64,000 nt of DNA from contig NZ_JARYGY010000001.1 in the NCBI RefSeq assembly GCF_029906345.1, positions 1 through 64,000 on the forward strand, read 5' to 3'. Below, in pieces: positions 27,051-38,192 of the stretch; positions within the stretch are counted from its first letter, which is position 1; each line of letters begins with the position of its first letter. A program made the translations under genes and the position numbers. Under the pieces are notes generated by a model. It was not told the DNA's origin. It did no database searches and saw nothing but the letters and a program-made list of their open reading frames with translations. This DNA is from Aquimarina mycalae. GTDB lineage: Bacteria > Bacteroidota > Bacteroidia > Flavobacteriales > Flavobacteriaceae.

Positions 27051-29909
27051 TTATCTTTTGATAATTTGTTGATACGTAAGACTTCCTTGCTTATTAATTT
27101 TTATAAAGTATACTCCCTTTACCAGGTTACTTATCTCTATAAATTCTTTTGTATTTTGAATAGTTGCTGTTAACATTTTCTTACCTATACTATCGTAGAT
27201 TTCAATTATGGTTCCTATAGCATTTTCTAAGTATATTACATCTGATGCTGGGTTTGGATAAAATCTAACGGATTCTATGTCTCCTTTAGTTATATCGATT
27301 GGTTTTTTTGTATTGCCCGAGAACTCCAACCAATTGATATTAAACAAATATCCACTTCCACCTTTGTAAATTAGATACACATCTTGTATACCATTTATAC
27401 TATTGATATTAGCACTATACGTTGTCCATACTTGATTTCCTCCAGTATTCTGAATCGGTAAAGTGGCTAATAAAGTTCCCGTTATACTAGTTGAGCGTAA
27501 TTCTATTGTTCCACCATTAAAAGCACTCGCAACTCTAATATCAATACTTCTCGCTCCTGTTAAATCGATATTATCATAACGAGACCAATCTCCATTATGA
27601 ATCCAACCTATATTATCTGTACCTTCAATACATACCTCGCTTTGTATCCCCGACATTGCTCCATAATCTTCTGCTTCGATTCTAGAAAAAGATGTCGAAT
27701 TTACAGGTTCTATTAGCATATTAGAAATACTATAAGTCTCATCTGCATAACTAGTATACCCATCGATAATTAGTTCTATCACATTACCATTTAATTCAGA
27801 AACTGATACATTTTTTAAAGAAAATGAATCTCTATTTTCTGAAATCACTTGTCGAGCACCGCCATCGATTCTATAATAAATATTAAGATAATCCGAGGTT
27901 TCCATAGGACCTTCACCTTTGATATCCAATGAAATACTCACAGAAGATTCACAAGAAATATCAATAGCTCCTGAACTATAGTTTACCGTGTTTTTGGTAA
28001 TTGTAAAATTATCATCTACCCATGGCAAAGAACAAGTGGTAGTATCTTCTGCAATCCCAAATAAATTGGAGATAGTAGTTTTAGAAAAATTTGGTCCCTC
28101 ATATGCTACCGACAATAAATTCCCTCCTGTTTTCTCAAAGTATTCCACTTTAATTTTGTGATATCCTGATTCCAAACAAACAGTACCCGATGCTTCTTTG
28201 ACACCATGCAAACCATCATTATTAACAATCATTTCATTATCTATATATAAACTAGATCCATCATCTGATGTAGTATAAAAAGTATATAATCCATCTTCTT
28301 TTACATCTATATATCCACTAAATACAAATCCGAAATAATCGTTACTTAAGGTTTTACTGATATCAATTACTGATGTAATACCTGCTGCAGTTTCAATAAG
28401 CTCTTCAAAATTGGGTAAAGAGTTCCAAGTACCTTCATAATAACGATAATTAATACCTGATTCTAATCTATCTGGAGTATTTACAGATGGGTGACCTATA
28501 CAATCACCGTCATCATTGATTTCTATTTTGTTTATTTTATTATTATTCCCTCTATCTTTAATACTACCTCCTGATTGCCCAATACAATTCCGGCTATCAT
28601 TATCTAATTCTATCGGAAAATTAGTTAAATTGTTAATTTCGACTCCAGATGAGATTAAATTATCCTGCCCTGAATTTGCACCGTTAAGATGTCGTATCGT
28701 ATTAAGATCTCCAGATACCATAATTTTCAAGTTTTGATCTGGGTTTGATTCAGTGTTTCTTAATGTTATATTGTGAGTATTACCTCCTATATATGCCAAT
28801 AATTTTCCCCCATTATTATTACTAGTACTGGGCAAAACTGTAATATCTGCAGTAATATTTCTATCATTACTATAATCAACCCCTAATACAGGACCAATAT
28901 TAGCATCTGCTTTACAGTTAACAATGTCACCAGATCCAATAGCATATCCTCTTTCACAATTAATAGCAGTACAATTTTCAACATATTTTGTACCAGTAGC
29001 ATGAGTTAATGTTACTCCGCCTCTCATATTCTTTACTGTACAATTAAGCACGGTTGGATTGGATGTTCCTCTTTCATATCGTATTCCATTAATATAAGTT
29101 TCTCCTCCATTGTATGCTCTAATACCTTCTTCTTGAAGACTCATTGTATAACCAGCAGGAAGCCTATATCCCCAAGTAGTCATAAAATCAACATCATCAG
29201 CGCGAGTACCCGTTCCTTCTTCTTTTAGCATATCATCAGTAGTACGTATTTCACCTTCAATATAACATCCTTCAATAATAGGATTATTCGCGGCCTGCAT
29301 AAAAATAGCATGACCATATGATCTATGAATTATAGTACAATTTTTAACATGATTAGACTCTCCTCTAACGAGAATGGCTGAATGTTTATAATGTAAAATA
29401 ACGTTGTTTTGTCCTCCTTTCCCAAATGCATCTCCATATCCATAAGGCCAGGAACCCTTGATTGTCATATGAAAGCCTTCTACCCTATTCCCAGAACCAT
29501 CCATAGCAATACCTAATGCAGTTTTACTTGGGTTATCAGTTGTAGCGCCATCATCAATCATTGTTAGATTTTTAAGGATATTATTATTCCCTAATATCTG
29601 TATCTCTTTGACATCAACTTTACCAAAACTTCGGAATATTTCAGTTTTAAACTTAATAGTAACTCCCGTAAAATCATAGATACTATTAGAACCTTCAAAT
29701 AGGAATAATGGATTACCAAATTTACCAGCCGTAATATCTGCCGAAGTGATCGTATAGGTACCTGGAGCCAACTTAACATGTACATTATTATCATTTAAAT
29801 ATGGTTTTAATGCACTTAAAGAATTAACCGTTGTTTGTCCAAATACGCAAGCACTAAGCAATAAGAAGACTGGAATGATCTTTTTGACTATTAATGAATT
29901 ATATTCCAT
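27051..29909 (-). CDS. Secreted beta-helix / PA14 / CBM6-like protein with T9SS type A signal
   Basis: A multidomain surface or secreted protein of about 952 residues, counted from the Met at 29909, which gives the best signal peptide (MEYNSLIVKKIIPVFLLLSA). Met codons at 29918 and 29948 are alternatives. In order: a right-handed parallel beta-helix (about 20-470) of the polysaccharide-lyase type with many NCTV/NCTAINC coils; a PA14 domain (about 485-620; YYEGTWNSLPNF, TSDDGSSLYIDNEMI); a linker domain; a CBM6-like domain (about 735-865; IEAEDYGAM, IGWIHNGDWSRYDNID); and a T9SS type A sorting domain (RFYPNPASDVIYL to QQIIKR). The architecture suggests binding or cleavage of a polysaccharide; no catalytic residues could be assigned. 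No SusC/D genes are nearby. Confidence 0.85.
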   Translation of the reverse strand: MEYNSLIVKKIIPVFLLLSACVFGQTTVNSLSALKPYLNDNNVHVKLAPGTYTITSADITAGKFGNPLFLFEGSNSIYDFTGVTIKFKTEIFRSFGKVDVKEIQILGNNNILKNLTMIDDGATTDNPSKTALGIAMDGSGNRVEGFHMTIKGSWPYGYGDAFGKGGQNNVILHYKHSAILVRGESNHVKNCTIIHRSYGHAIFMQAANNPIIEGCYIEGEIRTTDDMLKEEGTGTRADDVDFMTTWGYRLPAGYTMSLQEEGIRAYNGGETYINGIRYERGTSNPTVLNCTVKNMRGGVTLTHATGTKYVENCTAINCERGYAIGSGDIVNCKADANIGPVLGVDYSNDRNITADITVLPSTSNNNGGKLLAYIGGNTHNITLRNTESNPDQNLKIMVSGDLNTIRHLNGANSGQDNLISSGVEINNLTNFPIELDNDSRNCIGQSGGSIKDRGNNNKINKIEINDDGDCIGHPSVNTPDRLESGINYRYYEGTWNSLPNFEELIETAAGITSVIDISKTLSNDYFGFVFSGYIDVKEDGLYTFYTTSDDGSSLYIDNEMIVNNDGLHGVKEASGTVCLESGYHKIKVEYFEKTGGNLLSVAYEGPNFSKTTISNLFGIAEDTTTCSLPWVDDNFTITKNTVNYSSGAIDISCESSVSISLDIKGEGPMETSDYLNIYYRIDGGARQVISENRDSFSLKNVSVSELNGNVIELIIDGYTSYADETYSISNMLIEPVNSTSFSRIEAEDYGAMSGIQSEVCIEGTDNIGWIHNGDWSRYDNIDLTGARSIDIRVASAFNGGTIELRSTSITGTLLATLPIQNTGGNQVWTTYSANINSINGIQDVYLIYKGGSGYLFNINWLEFSGNTKKPIDITKGDIESVRFYPNPASDVIYLENAIGTIIEIYDSIGKKMLTATIQNTKEFIEISNLVKGVYFIKINKQGSLTYQQIIKR

Positions 29910-30106
29910 TTTATGCATTTGTTTTAATTTTTGATTAGATAAAAACATACAAATATAAATTGGTTGACCAATTTATTCGAAAATACAGAACACCTCTAAA
30001 CCTTTATAAACATTTTGAGAATTTGCAACCAACCATTTATTATTCGATATAGATTTGGTATTTTACGTACTGGAGATGTTTTAAAAGGTTTCAAACACAT
30101 GTATAC

Positions 30107-30778
30107 ATGGAATTCACAGACAAATTAATTTCAAAATTTGAAAACAATGCTAATGCAGAAAATGCTGCGGCTATGGAAGCATATTTGAAAAATCTTTTTC
30201 CCTTATATGGAATAAAAGCTCCTGTTAGAAAACAGTTGTTAAAAGAAACTATATCAGTATTTAAGAACGATTTATCTGATAACAATATCATTCCAATTGC
30301 TAATACTTTATATAACGAACCCAAACGAGAGTTACATTATTGTGCTATTGAATTAACGGATAAATTTCTAAAGAAAAAATATAGAATTCAAGATATTGAT
30401 TTTATTAAAAACTTAATCATCACAAATTCCTGGTGGGACTCTGTTGATTTTATTGCAAAACATATCCTAGGCAATTATTTATTACAATTCCCTTCTGAAA
30501 ATGAAAAAGTAATCACTGCGCTTTCTGCTTCAGAAAATATGTGGTTAAATAGAAGTGCTATTCTTTTTCAATTAGGGTATAAAAACAAAACAGATGCTAA
30601 GCAGTTATTCGATATATGTTTAACACATAAATCTTCTTCAGAGTTTTTTATCCAAAAAGCTATTGGATGGGCATTAAGAGAGTATTCCAAAGTAAATCCC
30701 GATGCTGTTAAAACTTTTGTATCCCAAACAGATTTAAAACCTTTAAGTCGAAAAGAAGCTTTAAAAAGGCTACAATAA
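30107..30778 (+). CDS. DNA alkylation repair protein (AlkD-like HEAT repeats)
   Basis: A 223-residue all-helical protein of the AlkD/DNA alkylation repair family, glycosylases that remove positively charged alkylated bases. KNLFPLYGIKAPVRKQL, RELHYCAIEL, TNSWWDSVDFIAKHILG and ALREYSKVNPDAV mark the HEAT-like repeats, and the WWDSVD motif carries the Trp and Asp expected at the active site. It is a single gene converging on the PaaK-like gene. Confidence 0.9.
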   Translation: MEFTDKLISKFENNANAENAAAMEAYLKNLFPLYGIKAPVRKQLLKETISVFKNDLSDNNIIPIANTLYNEPKRELHYCAIELTDKFLKKKYRIQDIDFIKNLIITNSWWDSVDFIAKHILGNYLLQFPSENEKVITALSASENMWLNRSAILFQLGYKNKTDAKQLFDICLTHKSSSEFFIQKAIGWALREYSKVNPDAVKTFVSQTDLKPLSRKEALKRLQ

Positions 30779-30822
30779 GATTGTTCTGTTTCTCAAAAAA
30801 ATGAGTCTATAGATTGGTATAC

Positions 30823-32130
30823 TTATAATTTAACATGATATGAATTAACAACCTCTCTCCTCTTTCCAGAGGACAACAAAGGAATTTCATCTACATACGC
30901 AATTTGAATATTAGCGTCTTGCCCAAAGTACGTTTTGTATTCTTTCAGCATTTTAGCTTCATCTACTTTTTTATCTGTATTCAGTTTAATCAAATAATCT
31001 TTCTTACCATATTGTATCAATTGAAACTGTTTATATTCACCATACTTACATAACTTATAGGAAACATGAGAGGGTATAATTTCTCCTTTTGTATTATAGA
31101 TTAAATCAAGTTTTCTACCTTCAATAGATGAAAGATATGCTACACCTCCCTCATTATACTCTATCATTCCTACATCACCTGTATCATATCGAATTAAAGG
31201 CATAGCATAGTTATGTAAATCCGTAACTACGATTCTTCCTCGTTTTCTGGAACCAATCGAAATATCTTTATCCAGATCCAATATCTCTATATAATAGCTT
31301 GCAGAATTAATTGTAAATTTAGAAGCTACATTACGATCTTCTTGCGCTAAAATTCCATTCTCATTGTTAGAGTATCTAGATACTGGTGCCACTCCAAAAT
31401 ATTTTTCCATCCTACTTCTTATATAGGGATTAAGTCCTTCAGACATTGCTATAACGGATTGCATATTACAAGAAACTGGAGGAGCATTAACTGCATCAAG
31501 GTATTTACAAATAGTCGCAAACGATGACGCATATCCTAAAAGGCTCTTTTTGGAAGTATCTTTTTTTAAATCCTTTATAAAATTATTTATATCAGAATCT
31601 GTAAGCTTAAAAACACTTTGAGGGTACACATTTTGCCACCAAAACTTAGAAAAAAGAGTGCGCTTAATAGTATCGGGCCAAATTTTTATATACATCAATT
31701 TTTGTCCTATCTCATATCCTGATCTTTTAGAAAAGTATAAATTATCTCCAGTACTTCTACATCGTTTATTTATATCTTGCAATACCGAAAAAGGAGCTCC
31801 CGTAGATCCACTTGTAGAAACCAATACACAGCTATCAGGGTTATATTTTGATGATACAAACTCATCAAAATTATCGCGTATCATATTTTTGTTTATTACA
31901 GGAAAATCAAGGATAGAATTATAGTTAGTATATTTTTGATAAAACCAAGTAGTACTAACAGCATGTGCTAAAATCTGTTGTAAATATACATCTTTCGTAT
32001 CCTGAGATAATTTGGATTCAGGATTCTCAATCAACTCTTTAATGTCTTTATAATGCTTTCTAATATCATTCCCTTTTAGGGCATCTAAAAGCCAAAAGAT
32101 TTTTCTACGAAAAATTTGTGATAGATTCAT
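30823..32130 (-). CDS. Adenylate-forming enzyme, PaaK/CapK family
   Basis: A 435-residue member of the phenylacetate-CoA ligase/CapK group. The adenylation P-loop is VSTSGSTGAPF, with the later motifs SRYSNNENG and LIRYDTGDVGMIE. In polysaccharide clusters such proteins are called CapK, but no glycan genes are adjacent here, so the carboxylate substrate is unknown. The C-terminal mini-domain is present (LLSSGKRREV) but lacks the usual Lys-Arg-Arg catalytic loop form, as in CapK proteins. Confidence 0.8.
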   Translation of the reverse strand: MNLSQIFRRKIFWLLDALKGNDIRKHYKDIKELIENPESKLSQDTKDVYLQQILAHAVSTTWFYQKYTNYNSILDFPVINKNMIRDNFDEFVSSKYNPDSCVLVSTSGSTGAPFSVLQDINKRCRSTGDNLYFSKRSGYEIGQKLMYIKIWPDTIKRTLFSKFWWQNVYPQSVFKLTDSDINNFIKDLKKDTSKKSLLGYASSFATICKYLDAVNAPPVSCNMQSVIAMSEGLNPYIRSRMEKYFGVAPVSRYSNNENGILAQEDRNVASKFTINSASYYIEILDLDKDISIGSRKRGRIVVTDLHNYAMPLIRYDTGDVGMIEYNEGGVAYLSSIEGRKLDLIYNTKGEIIPSHVSYKLCKYGEYKQFQLIQYGKKDYLIKLNTDKKVDEAKMLKEYKTYFGQDANIQIAYVDEIPLLSSGKRREVVNSYHVKL

Positions 32131-32281
32131 TAATATATTTCGTTACTTAAATCAAGCTATATCAAATCTGATAGTGACTACCTATATTAAGAATAGTTGT
32201 GTGAAAATCAATTATTATACATCGGAATATCTAGCTCTGATAAAATTAAAACTATTTTTTTGTTATATCTAGATATACAAC

Positions 32282-32310
32282 AAAAAAAATGCACAGTTTT
32301 CACTGTGCAT
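32282..32310 (-). terminator. dnaK terminator
   Basis: ATGCACAGT (32289-32297) and ACTGTGCAT (32302-32310) form a 9-bp stem with a 4-base loop. On the minus strand it is followed by an uninterrupted T run (32288..32282), 23 bases past the dnaK stop. Confidence 0.88.
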
Positions 32311-32332
32311 TTTTAATATAGAATAACAATTC

Positions 32333-34240
32333 TTATTTCACTTCTTCGAAGTCAACATCTTCTACATCACTAGCTTCAGAATCTCCTCCTTCAGGTTGTG
32401 CACCTGCTTCTGGTCCTGCTGCACCACCTTGTGCTTCTGCTTGTGCTTTATACATTTCTTCACTAGCTGCTTTCCAAGCTTCATTGATTTTATCTAGTGC
32501 TGGTTGTATGATAGCCAGGTCTTTAGATTCATACGCTTTCTTCAATTCTTCTAAAGCTTCTTCTACAGGCTTCTTATTATCATCAGAAATTTTATCTCCA
32601 AATTCTTTAAGCTGCTTTTCTGTTTGGAAAATCATTCCATCCGCTTCATTTAACTTGTCTGCAGTTTCTTTTGCTGCTTTATCTGCTTCAGCATTCGCTT
32701 CTGCTTCCTGCTTCATTTTCTCGATTTCTTCTTCTGTTAATCCAGAAGATGCTTCAATTCGAATATCCTGAGACTTATTGGTTGCCTTATCTGTAGCAGA
32801 AACTTTAATAATACCATTAGCATCTATATCAAAAGTAACTTCGATTTGAGGTGTTCCTCTTTGTGCTGGTGGAATTCCATCTAAATGGAAACGACCAATA
32901 GTTTTATTATCAGCTGCCATAGGACGCTCTCCTTGCAGTACATGAATCTCTACCGAAGGTTGATTATCTGCTGCCGTAGAAAACACTTGTGATTTCTTAG
33001 TAGGAATCGTGGTATTTGCTTCAATCAATTTAGTCATTACATTACCCATTGTCTCAATCCCTAAAGAAAGTGGTGTAACATCTAATAACAATACATCTTT
33101 TACATCTCCTGTAAGTACACCTCCTTGGATTGCAGCTCCAACAGCTACTACCTCATCAGGATTTACTCCTTTACTTGGAGCTTTACCAAAGAACTTCTCT
33201 ACTGCTTCCTGAACCGCAGGAATACGAGTAGATCCTCCAACTAATATAATTTCATCAATATCACTTGTAGACAATCCTGCTGCATTAAGAGCAGTACGAC
33301 AAGGTTCGATAGTACGTTTTACCAAATCATCAATTAATTGGTCAAATTTAGCTTTTGTTAATGACCTTACTAAGTGTTTAGGACCACTTGCAGTCGCTGT
33401 AACATATGGTAAATTGATCTCAGTTTGAGAAGAAGAAGATAATTCAATTTTCGCTTTTTCAGCAGCTTCTTTAAGACGTTGTAAAGCCATTGGATCTTGA
33501 CGTAAATCCATATTCTCTTCACTCTTAAATTCTTCTGCCAACCAGTCAATAATTTTTTGATCTACATCATCTCCTCCTAAATGCGTATCTCCATCAGTTG
33601 ATAACACTTCGAATACACCATCTCCTAATTCAAGGATAGATACATCATGTGTACCTCCACCAAAGTCAAATACTACAATCTTCTGATCTGTTCCTTTTTT
33701 ATCCAAACCATATGCCAATGCAGCTGCTGTAGGCTCATTGATAATTCTTTCTACTTTAAGACCTGCGATCTCTCCCGCTTCCTTAGTTGCCTGACGTTGT
33801 GCGTCATTAAAATATGCTGGCACAGTAATTACCGCTCTAGTCACATCTTGCCCAAGATAATCTTCTGCTGTTTTCTTCATTTTCTGAAGTGTCATAGCAG
33901 ACAATTCTTGTGGTGTATATAAACGTCCATCGATATCTACTCGTGGCGTATTATTATCTCCTTTTACTACTTTGTAAGCAGCTCTTTCTGCTTCTTTAGA
34001 TGATTCAGAGAATTTATTTCCCATAAATCTTTTAATAGAAGAGATTGTTTTAGTTGGGTTTGTAACCGCCTGACGCTTTGCAGGATCTCCTACTTTAATT
34101 TCTCCTCCTTCTACAAATGCAATTACAGATGGAGTAGTTCTTTTTCCTTCAGCATTAGGTATAACTACCGGCTCATTACCTTCCATCACAGAAACACAAG
34201 AGTTGGTTGTCCCTAAATCTATTCCTATTATCTTACTCAT
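32333..34240 (-). CDS. dnaK: Molecular chaperone DnaK (Hsp70)
   Basis: A 635-residue Hsp70, counted from the canonical start [16 protein letters not shown] at 34240. The frame extends 16 codons upstream, but that stretch is not part of the family. The ATPase domain shows the phosphate loop, [28 protein letters not shown] and [11 protein letters not shown]; the linker [13 protein letters not shown] precedes the substrate domain; the tail ends in the acidic [12 protein letters not shown]. DnaJ and GrpE genes are not adjacent. An inverted repeat about 80 bases upstream may be its control site. Confidence 0.97.
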   Translation of the reverse strand: MSKIIGIDLGTTNSCVSVMEGNEPVVIPNAEGKRTTPSVIAFVEGGEIKVGDPAKRQAVTNPTKTISSIKRFMGNKFSESSKEAERAAYKVVKGDNNTPRVDIDGRLYTPQELSAMTLQKMKKTAEDYLGQDVTRAVITVPAYFNDAQRQATKEAGEIAGLKVERIINEPTAAALAYGLDKKGTDQKIVVFDFGGGTHDVSILELGDGVFEVLSTDGDTHLGGDDVDQKIIDWLAEEFKSEENMDLRQDPMALQRLKEAAEKAKIELSSSSQTEINLPYVTATASGPKHLVRSLTKAKFDQLIDDLVKRTIEPCRTALNAAGLSTSDIDEIILVGGSTRIPAVQEAVEKFFGKAPSKGVNPDEVVAVGAAIQGGVLTGDVKDVLLLDVTPLSLGIETMGNVMTKLIEANTTIPTKKSQVFSTAADNQPSVEIHVLQGERPMAADNKTIGRFHLDGIPPAQRGTPQIEVTFDIDANGIIKVSATDKATNKSQDIRIEASSGLTEEEIEKMKQEAEANAEADKAAKETADKLNEADGMIFQTEKQLKEFGDKISDDNKKPVEEALEELKKAYESKDLAIIQPALDKINEAWKAASEEMYKAQAEAQGGAAGPEAGAQPEGGDSEASDVEDVDFEEVK

Positions 34241-34318
34241 ATTATTATATAAATGTTTTAGTGTTGTTCTAAATAATTTATTGCACATAAGTCAATGATT
34301 ATGCCATCTCTATTTGTC

Positions 34319-34331
34319 TGACAGGATGTCA
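34319..34331. promoter_or_regulatory. Inverted repeat TGACA-N3-TGTCA upstream of dnaK
   Basis: TGACAGGATGTCA is a perfect 5-bp inverted repeat with a 3-base spacer, located 79 bases before the dnaK ATG in the divergent dnaK/sdaA region. It differs from the HrcA CIRCE element, which is absent. An operator for a heat-shock or other dimeric regulator is an inference. Confidence 0.35.
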
Positions 34332-34484
34332 CTATCTCTTTTATACGAACAACCATACGTTCTTTTAAAACATTGCAGTAACTACAAAAAGTAAATACGA
34401 TTACTAAGTATTACTTAAAAAAACATATTATTTTTTATCAATAACTTATATTTACCTCCGAAAAATTATATAGCATTACTAATT

Positions 34485-35909
34485 ATGGAATGTATCAGTA
34501 TTTTTGATATGTTAAAAATAGGTGTAGGACCTTCTAGTTCTCACACCTTTGGTCCTTGGAGAGCAGGTAGAAGATGGATTTCAGAATTAAAAGAGAATAA
34601 TCAATTTACATCTGTAGTTGAAATTAAGGTGGATCTTTTCGGTTCCTTATCACTTACTGGAAAAGGACACGCTACCGACATAGCTTCTATTTTAGGTTTA
34701 TGTGGATTTGATCCCCAAACTATTGATGTCTCATCAATTAATTCTATAATTGACACCATAACTACTACTAAGGTATTATCTTTCAATACCGAGCATGAAG
34801 TTAGTTTTGACCCAAAGACTCACATTATATTCAATAAAGAATTTAAAGAGTTTCATCCTAATGCAATAACATTTACTGCAACACTAGATAACGAAGAACA
34901 AACTTCTTCTACATTCTATTCAATAGGAGGAGGTTTTGTGGTACAAGAAGAACGAAAGAGGAAAGAAAAAAAACTGGAAGAGTTTCATAAGTTTCCACTT
35001 CCAATCCAAAAGGCCACCGATTTGCTGAAATATTGTACCGCTAAAAACAAGAAGGTATCAGAAATTGTATTGGAAAACGAACGCTCATTGCGTAGTGATA
35101 AAGAAATCGATCATAGAATTGAGCAAATCTGGAAAGTAATGTTGGAATCTATGTATACTGGTTGTCATACAGAAGGAACACTTCCTGGAGGACTTAATGT
35201 AAGACGACGAGCATTTGATACTCACAAAAAACTAATTGGTACTGCTTCCTATTCCAATCCTACGGAGTGGATCGACTCTATTAGAGATACAGAGGTGAAA
35301 TTTCGTCAGATTTTAAAATGGGTCTCCTGTTTTGCACTTGCTGTAAATGAAGTTAATGCTTCTCTTGGTCGGGTTGTTACTGCTCCTACCAATGGAAGTG
35401 CTGGTGTCATCCCAGCAGTAATGATGTACTATATGGTAATTGAGAACCACGATGCTAATTTTGATGATGTCAAACAGTTTATGTTAGTAGCTGGAGAAAT
35501 TGGTAGTTTATTTAAAAAAGGTGCCACTATATCCGCAGCTATGGGTGGTTGTCAGGCAGAAATTGGGGTCTCTTCTGCAATGGCAGCAGGAGCCTTAACA
35601 GAATTAATGGGTGGTACACCAGAACAAGTGGTAATGGCTAGCGAAATAGCAATGGAACATCATCTAGGTTTAACCTGTGATCCTATTGGTGGTTTAGTAC
35701 AGATTCCTTGTATTGAGCGTAATGCTATGGGTGCTATAAAAGCAATTAACGCTTGTGAAATGGCTTTAGATTCTGACGCGTCTAATGCGAAAGTACCCTT
35801 AGATAAGGTGATAGAAACTATGTGGGAAACTGCAAAAGATATGAATACTAAGTATAAAGAAACCAGTGAAGGAGGCTTAGCAATTAAAGTGAGCTTAAGC
35901 GACTGTTAA
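34485..35909 (+). CDS. sdaA: L-serine ammonia-lyase (iron-sulfur)
   Basis: A 474-residue single-chain L-serine dehydratase converting serine to pyruvate and ammonia using a [4Fe-4S] cluster. The beta domain opens with [18 protein letters not shown] and the alpha domain carries the cluster-binding Cys in [16 protein letters not shown] and IPCIERNA. It is complete and divergent from dnaK. A CPBP protease gene follows after nine bases. Confidence 0.95.
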   Translation: MECISIFDMLKIGVGPSSSHTFGPWRAGRRWISELKENNQFTSVVEIKVDLFGSLSLTGKGHATDIASILGLCGFDPQTIDVSSINSIIDTITTTKVLSFNTEHEVSFDPKTHIIFNKEFKEFHPNAITFTATLDNEEQTSSTFYSIGGGFVVQEERKRKEKKLEEFHKFPLPIQKATDLLKYCTAKNKKVSEIVLENERSLRSDKEIDHRIEQIWKVMLESMYTGCHTEGTLPGGLNVRRRAFDTHKKLIGTASYSNPTEWIDSIRDTEVKFRQILKWVSCFALAVNEVNASLGRVVTAPTNGSAGVIPAVMMYYMVIENHDANFDDVKQFMLVAGEIGSLFKKGATISAAMGGCQAEIGVSSAMAAGALTELMGGTPEQVVMASEIAMEHHLGLTCDPIGGLVQIPCIERNAMGAIKAINACEMALDSDASNAKVPLDKVIETMWETAKDMNTKYKETSEGGLAIKVSLSDC

Positions 35910-35918
35910 TTCAACTTC

Positions 35919-36593
35919 ATGTCTAGAGGTATTACAATCCATAAAGTTAAAAATCTATTCTTCTTTTACTTTCAGTTATTTGGATTATATATTCTGTTTT
36001 TTATTTGTGTAGCATTTCTTCAAAGTTTATTTCCTTACTTGGATTTAAAAAAATATTCTCAAGATGGTTTATTTGAAATATTAAAAGATAATAAACTCAA
36101 AGCATTTGTATCAGTGATAATTTATGCTCCTATCATTGAAGAACTTATGTTCAGAACTTTAATAAAACCAACAAAAAAAGAGCTTTTGTTATTTTTAAGT
36201 ATCTGGACGACTTTCACTATAAACCTATTTATTACGTTAGAACAAGAATGGTACTATAGATACTTCATATTTTTAGGTTTTACTTTAGGAATATTCTTTA
36301 TTTATAAACGGGTAATCTCAAAAAAATATCTGGAAAAAATTAAATACTTTTTAAATGATCATCAACTAATAACACTTCAGATCACCTCTATTATATTTGG
36401 TTTTGTACATATTTTCAATTACGTAGATTCTTTTAGGATTGATAGTGTTTTATTTCTACTTATTGTCCCTCGAATCATTTCAGGACATATGTTCGGTAAA
36501 TTGAAAATAAAAAATGGCCATATTATCTGGCCAATGCTACTTCATGCCTTAAACAACGGAGTAGTATTTTTAATAGTTAGTAGTAGACTTTAA
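35919..36593 (+). CDS. CPBP family intramembrane glutamic protease
   Basis: A 224-residue polytopic membrane protein with about six helices. The CPBP/Abi signature EExxxR is present as PIIEELMFR (Glu74, Glu75, Arg79), followed by FGFVHIFNY with the motif-2 His and MLLHALNN with the motif-3 His/Asn. Family members process CAAX proteins or other membrane substrates. It lies nine bases after sdaA, and ends one base from the convergent NTF2-like gene. Confidence 0.85.
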   Translation: MSRGITIHKVKNLFFFYFQLFGLYILFFICVAFLQSLFPYLDLKKYSQDGLFEILKDNKLKAFVSVIIYAPIIEELMFRTLIKPTKKELLLFLSIWTTFTINLFITLEQEWYYRYFIFLGFTLGIFFIYKRVISKKYLEKIKYFLNDHQLITLQITSIIFGFVHIFNYVDSFRIDSVLFLLIVPRIISGHMFGKLKIKNGHIIWPMLLHALNNGVVFLIVSSRL

Positions 36594-36594
36594 G

Positions 36595-37059
36595 CTATTT
36601 ACAACCTTTTCTTTTACGAGTATCTGCCAATGCCATAATTTTCCAAGTTGTACCATCATAAAACAATTGAAAAATATTAACACCACAATGGCTAAATTGA
36701 TCATTTACATAAAACTCATAAGGTGTCCAGACTTGTGCTATATTTTCATTTGCATCAATTTTAAAATCTAACAATTTCTCTAACCATTTCTGATCTTCTG
36801 GTCTATTATGTATTACCTCTAAGAACTTTTTAATATTGGTTTTAGTAGTTCTAAGGTTTCCTTCCTTCGTCATAGAAATTGTTTGCATTACGATATTAGC
36901 ATCTATGGTTTTTTTAATTTTAACAGTATCACCTTCGTGAAATCCTTCAAAAAAATCCAATATTGCTTGTTTAGCTTGCTTTTGATTTAGAGTCATTTCT
37001 TTTTGAGAAAAAACTGTACACGATATAAATAAAAATAATAATAGTGAAAACTTATACAT
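36595..37059 (-). CDS. Exported NTF2-like (SnoaL/DUF4440-type) protein
   Basis: A 154-residue protein with signal peptide MYKFSLLLFLFISCTVFSQ. The Cys14 position could also make it a lipoprotein, but the SPI site after FSQ looks better. The remainder is a cone-like NTF2 fold (KQAILDFFEGFHEGDTVKI, VWTPYEFYVNDQFSHCGVN, FQLFYDGTTWKIMALADTRK). Such proteins bind small molecules or are accessory domains; the function is unknown. Confidence 0.8.
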   Translation of the reverse strand: MYKFSLLLFLFISCTVFSQKEMTLNQKQAKQAILDFFEGFHEGDTVKIKKTIDANIVMQTISMTKEGNLRTTKTNIKKFLEVIHNRPEDQKWLEKLLDFKIDANENIAQVWTPYEFYVNDQFSHCGVNIFQLFYDGTTWKIMALADTRKRKGCK

Positions 37060-37159
37060 AACATTTACCTTTTTACACCTCTAAATTAGGGTTTTAATTG
37101 TTTTTTAAAACATTTACATATCATTCTTTTGAAATAAAATACATCAAAAATAATATCTG

Positions 37160-37191
37160 CTTGTTACGATATTACGAATTGATTACTTTTA
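37160..37191 (+). promoter_or_regulatory. Candidate promoter of panB
   Basis: CTTG (37160-37163), a 20-base spacer and TACTTTTA (37184-37191) lie 22 bases before the panB ATG. The -7 box differs from TAnnTTTG only in its last base. Confidence 0.45.
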
Positions 37192-37213
37192 CGACACTAA
37201 ACTAACTTATAAA

Positions 37214-38032
37214 ATGTCTACAGCAAAAAAGGATTACAAACGTGTTACGGTAAAATCTCTAGTGGAGATGAAAGCCAATAAAGAAAAAATATCTATGCTT
37301 ACTGCATATGATTATACGATGGCAAAAATTGTTGATGGCGCTGGAGTTGATGTTATTCTTGTTGGTGATTCTGCTTCTAACGTAATGGCAGGTCATGAAA
37401 CTACACTACCTATTACTTTAGATCAAATGATCTACCACGCATCATCCGTTATAAGAGCTATTGACAGAGCATTAATCGTTGTTGACTTACCTTTTGGTAG
37501 TTATCAAAGTGATCCAAAAGAAGCTTTACGTTCTGCAATTAGAATCATGAAGGAATCTGGAGGACATGCGGTAAAACTTGAAGGCGGAAAAGAAGTTAAA
37601 GATTCTATTAAACGAATTCTAAACGCTGGTATTCCTGTAATGGGGCATCTAGGTTTAACACCTCAATCCATTTATAAATTCGGAACGTATACCGTACGTG
37701 CAAAAGAAGAGGCTGAAGCCAAACAATTAAAAGAAGATGCATTGATGCTTGAAAAAGCTGGGTGTTTTGCTATTGTATTAGAAAAAGTTCCTGCAGCACT
37801 TGCAAAAGAAGTGGCTAAAAGTCTTACGATTCCTATTATAGGAATTGGAGCTGGAAATGGTGTAGACGGACAGGTATTAGTAACGCACGATATGCTAGGC
37901 ATGACTCATGAATTTAACCCAAGGTTTCTAAGACGCTATCTTGATTTATATACAGAAATGACCAATGCTTTCCAACAATATGTTGCTGACGTAAAATCAG
38001 TTGATTTCCCTAATGACAATGAGCAATATTAG
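37214..38032 (+). CDS. panB: 3-methyl-2-oxobutanoate hydroxymethyltransferase
   Basis: A 272-residue PanB, which makes ketopantoate from 2-oxoisovalerate and methylene-tetrahydrofolate in pantothenate/CoA synthesis. [42 protein letters not shown] (metal Asp), [18 protein letters not shown] and [16 protein letters not shown] are family hallmarks. panC and panD are not in the window. Its precursor comes from the valine/leucine pathway, whose leucine branch is encoded about 7 kb downstream. Confidence 0.96.
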   Translation: MSTAKKDYKRVTVKSLVEMKANKEKISMLTAYDYTMAKIVDGAGVDVILVGDSASNVMAGHETTLPITLDQMIYHASSVIRAIDRALIVVDLPFGSYQSDPKEALRSAIRIMKESGGHAVKLEGGKEVKDSIKRILNAGIPVMGHLGLTPQSIYKFGTYTVRAKEEAEAKQLKEDALMLEKAGCFAIVLEKVPAALAKEVAKSLTIPIIGIGAGNGVDGQVLVTHDMLGMTHEFNPRFLRRYLDLYTEMTNAFQQYVADVKSVDFPNDNEQY

Positions 38033-38192
38033 TGTTAGATTATTGAATTGTAAGACAATTTGGTCTCTAGATGGTTTGGTCTATATTATGAATTAATTAG
38101 ATACACTTTTAATCTAATTAGAATCCAAGCTTAGGATAACCTTAAAATTCAAATTAACATTACAATAAAATCTAACGGTCTAACTATCGAAC

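Noticed and set aside
34241-34484. CIRCE (HrcA) element before dnaK
   Set aside because: The TTAGCACTC-N9-GAGTGCTAA pattern is absent; only TGACA-N3-TGTCA is seen.
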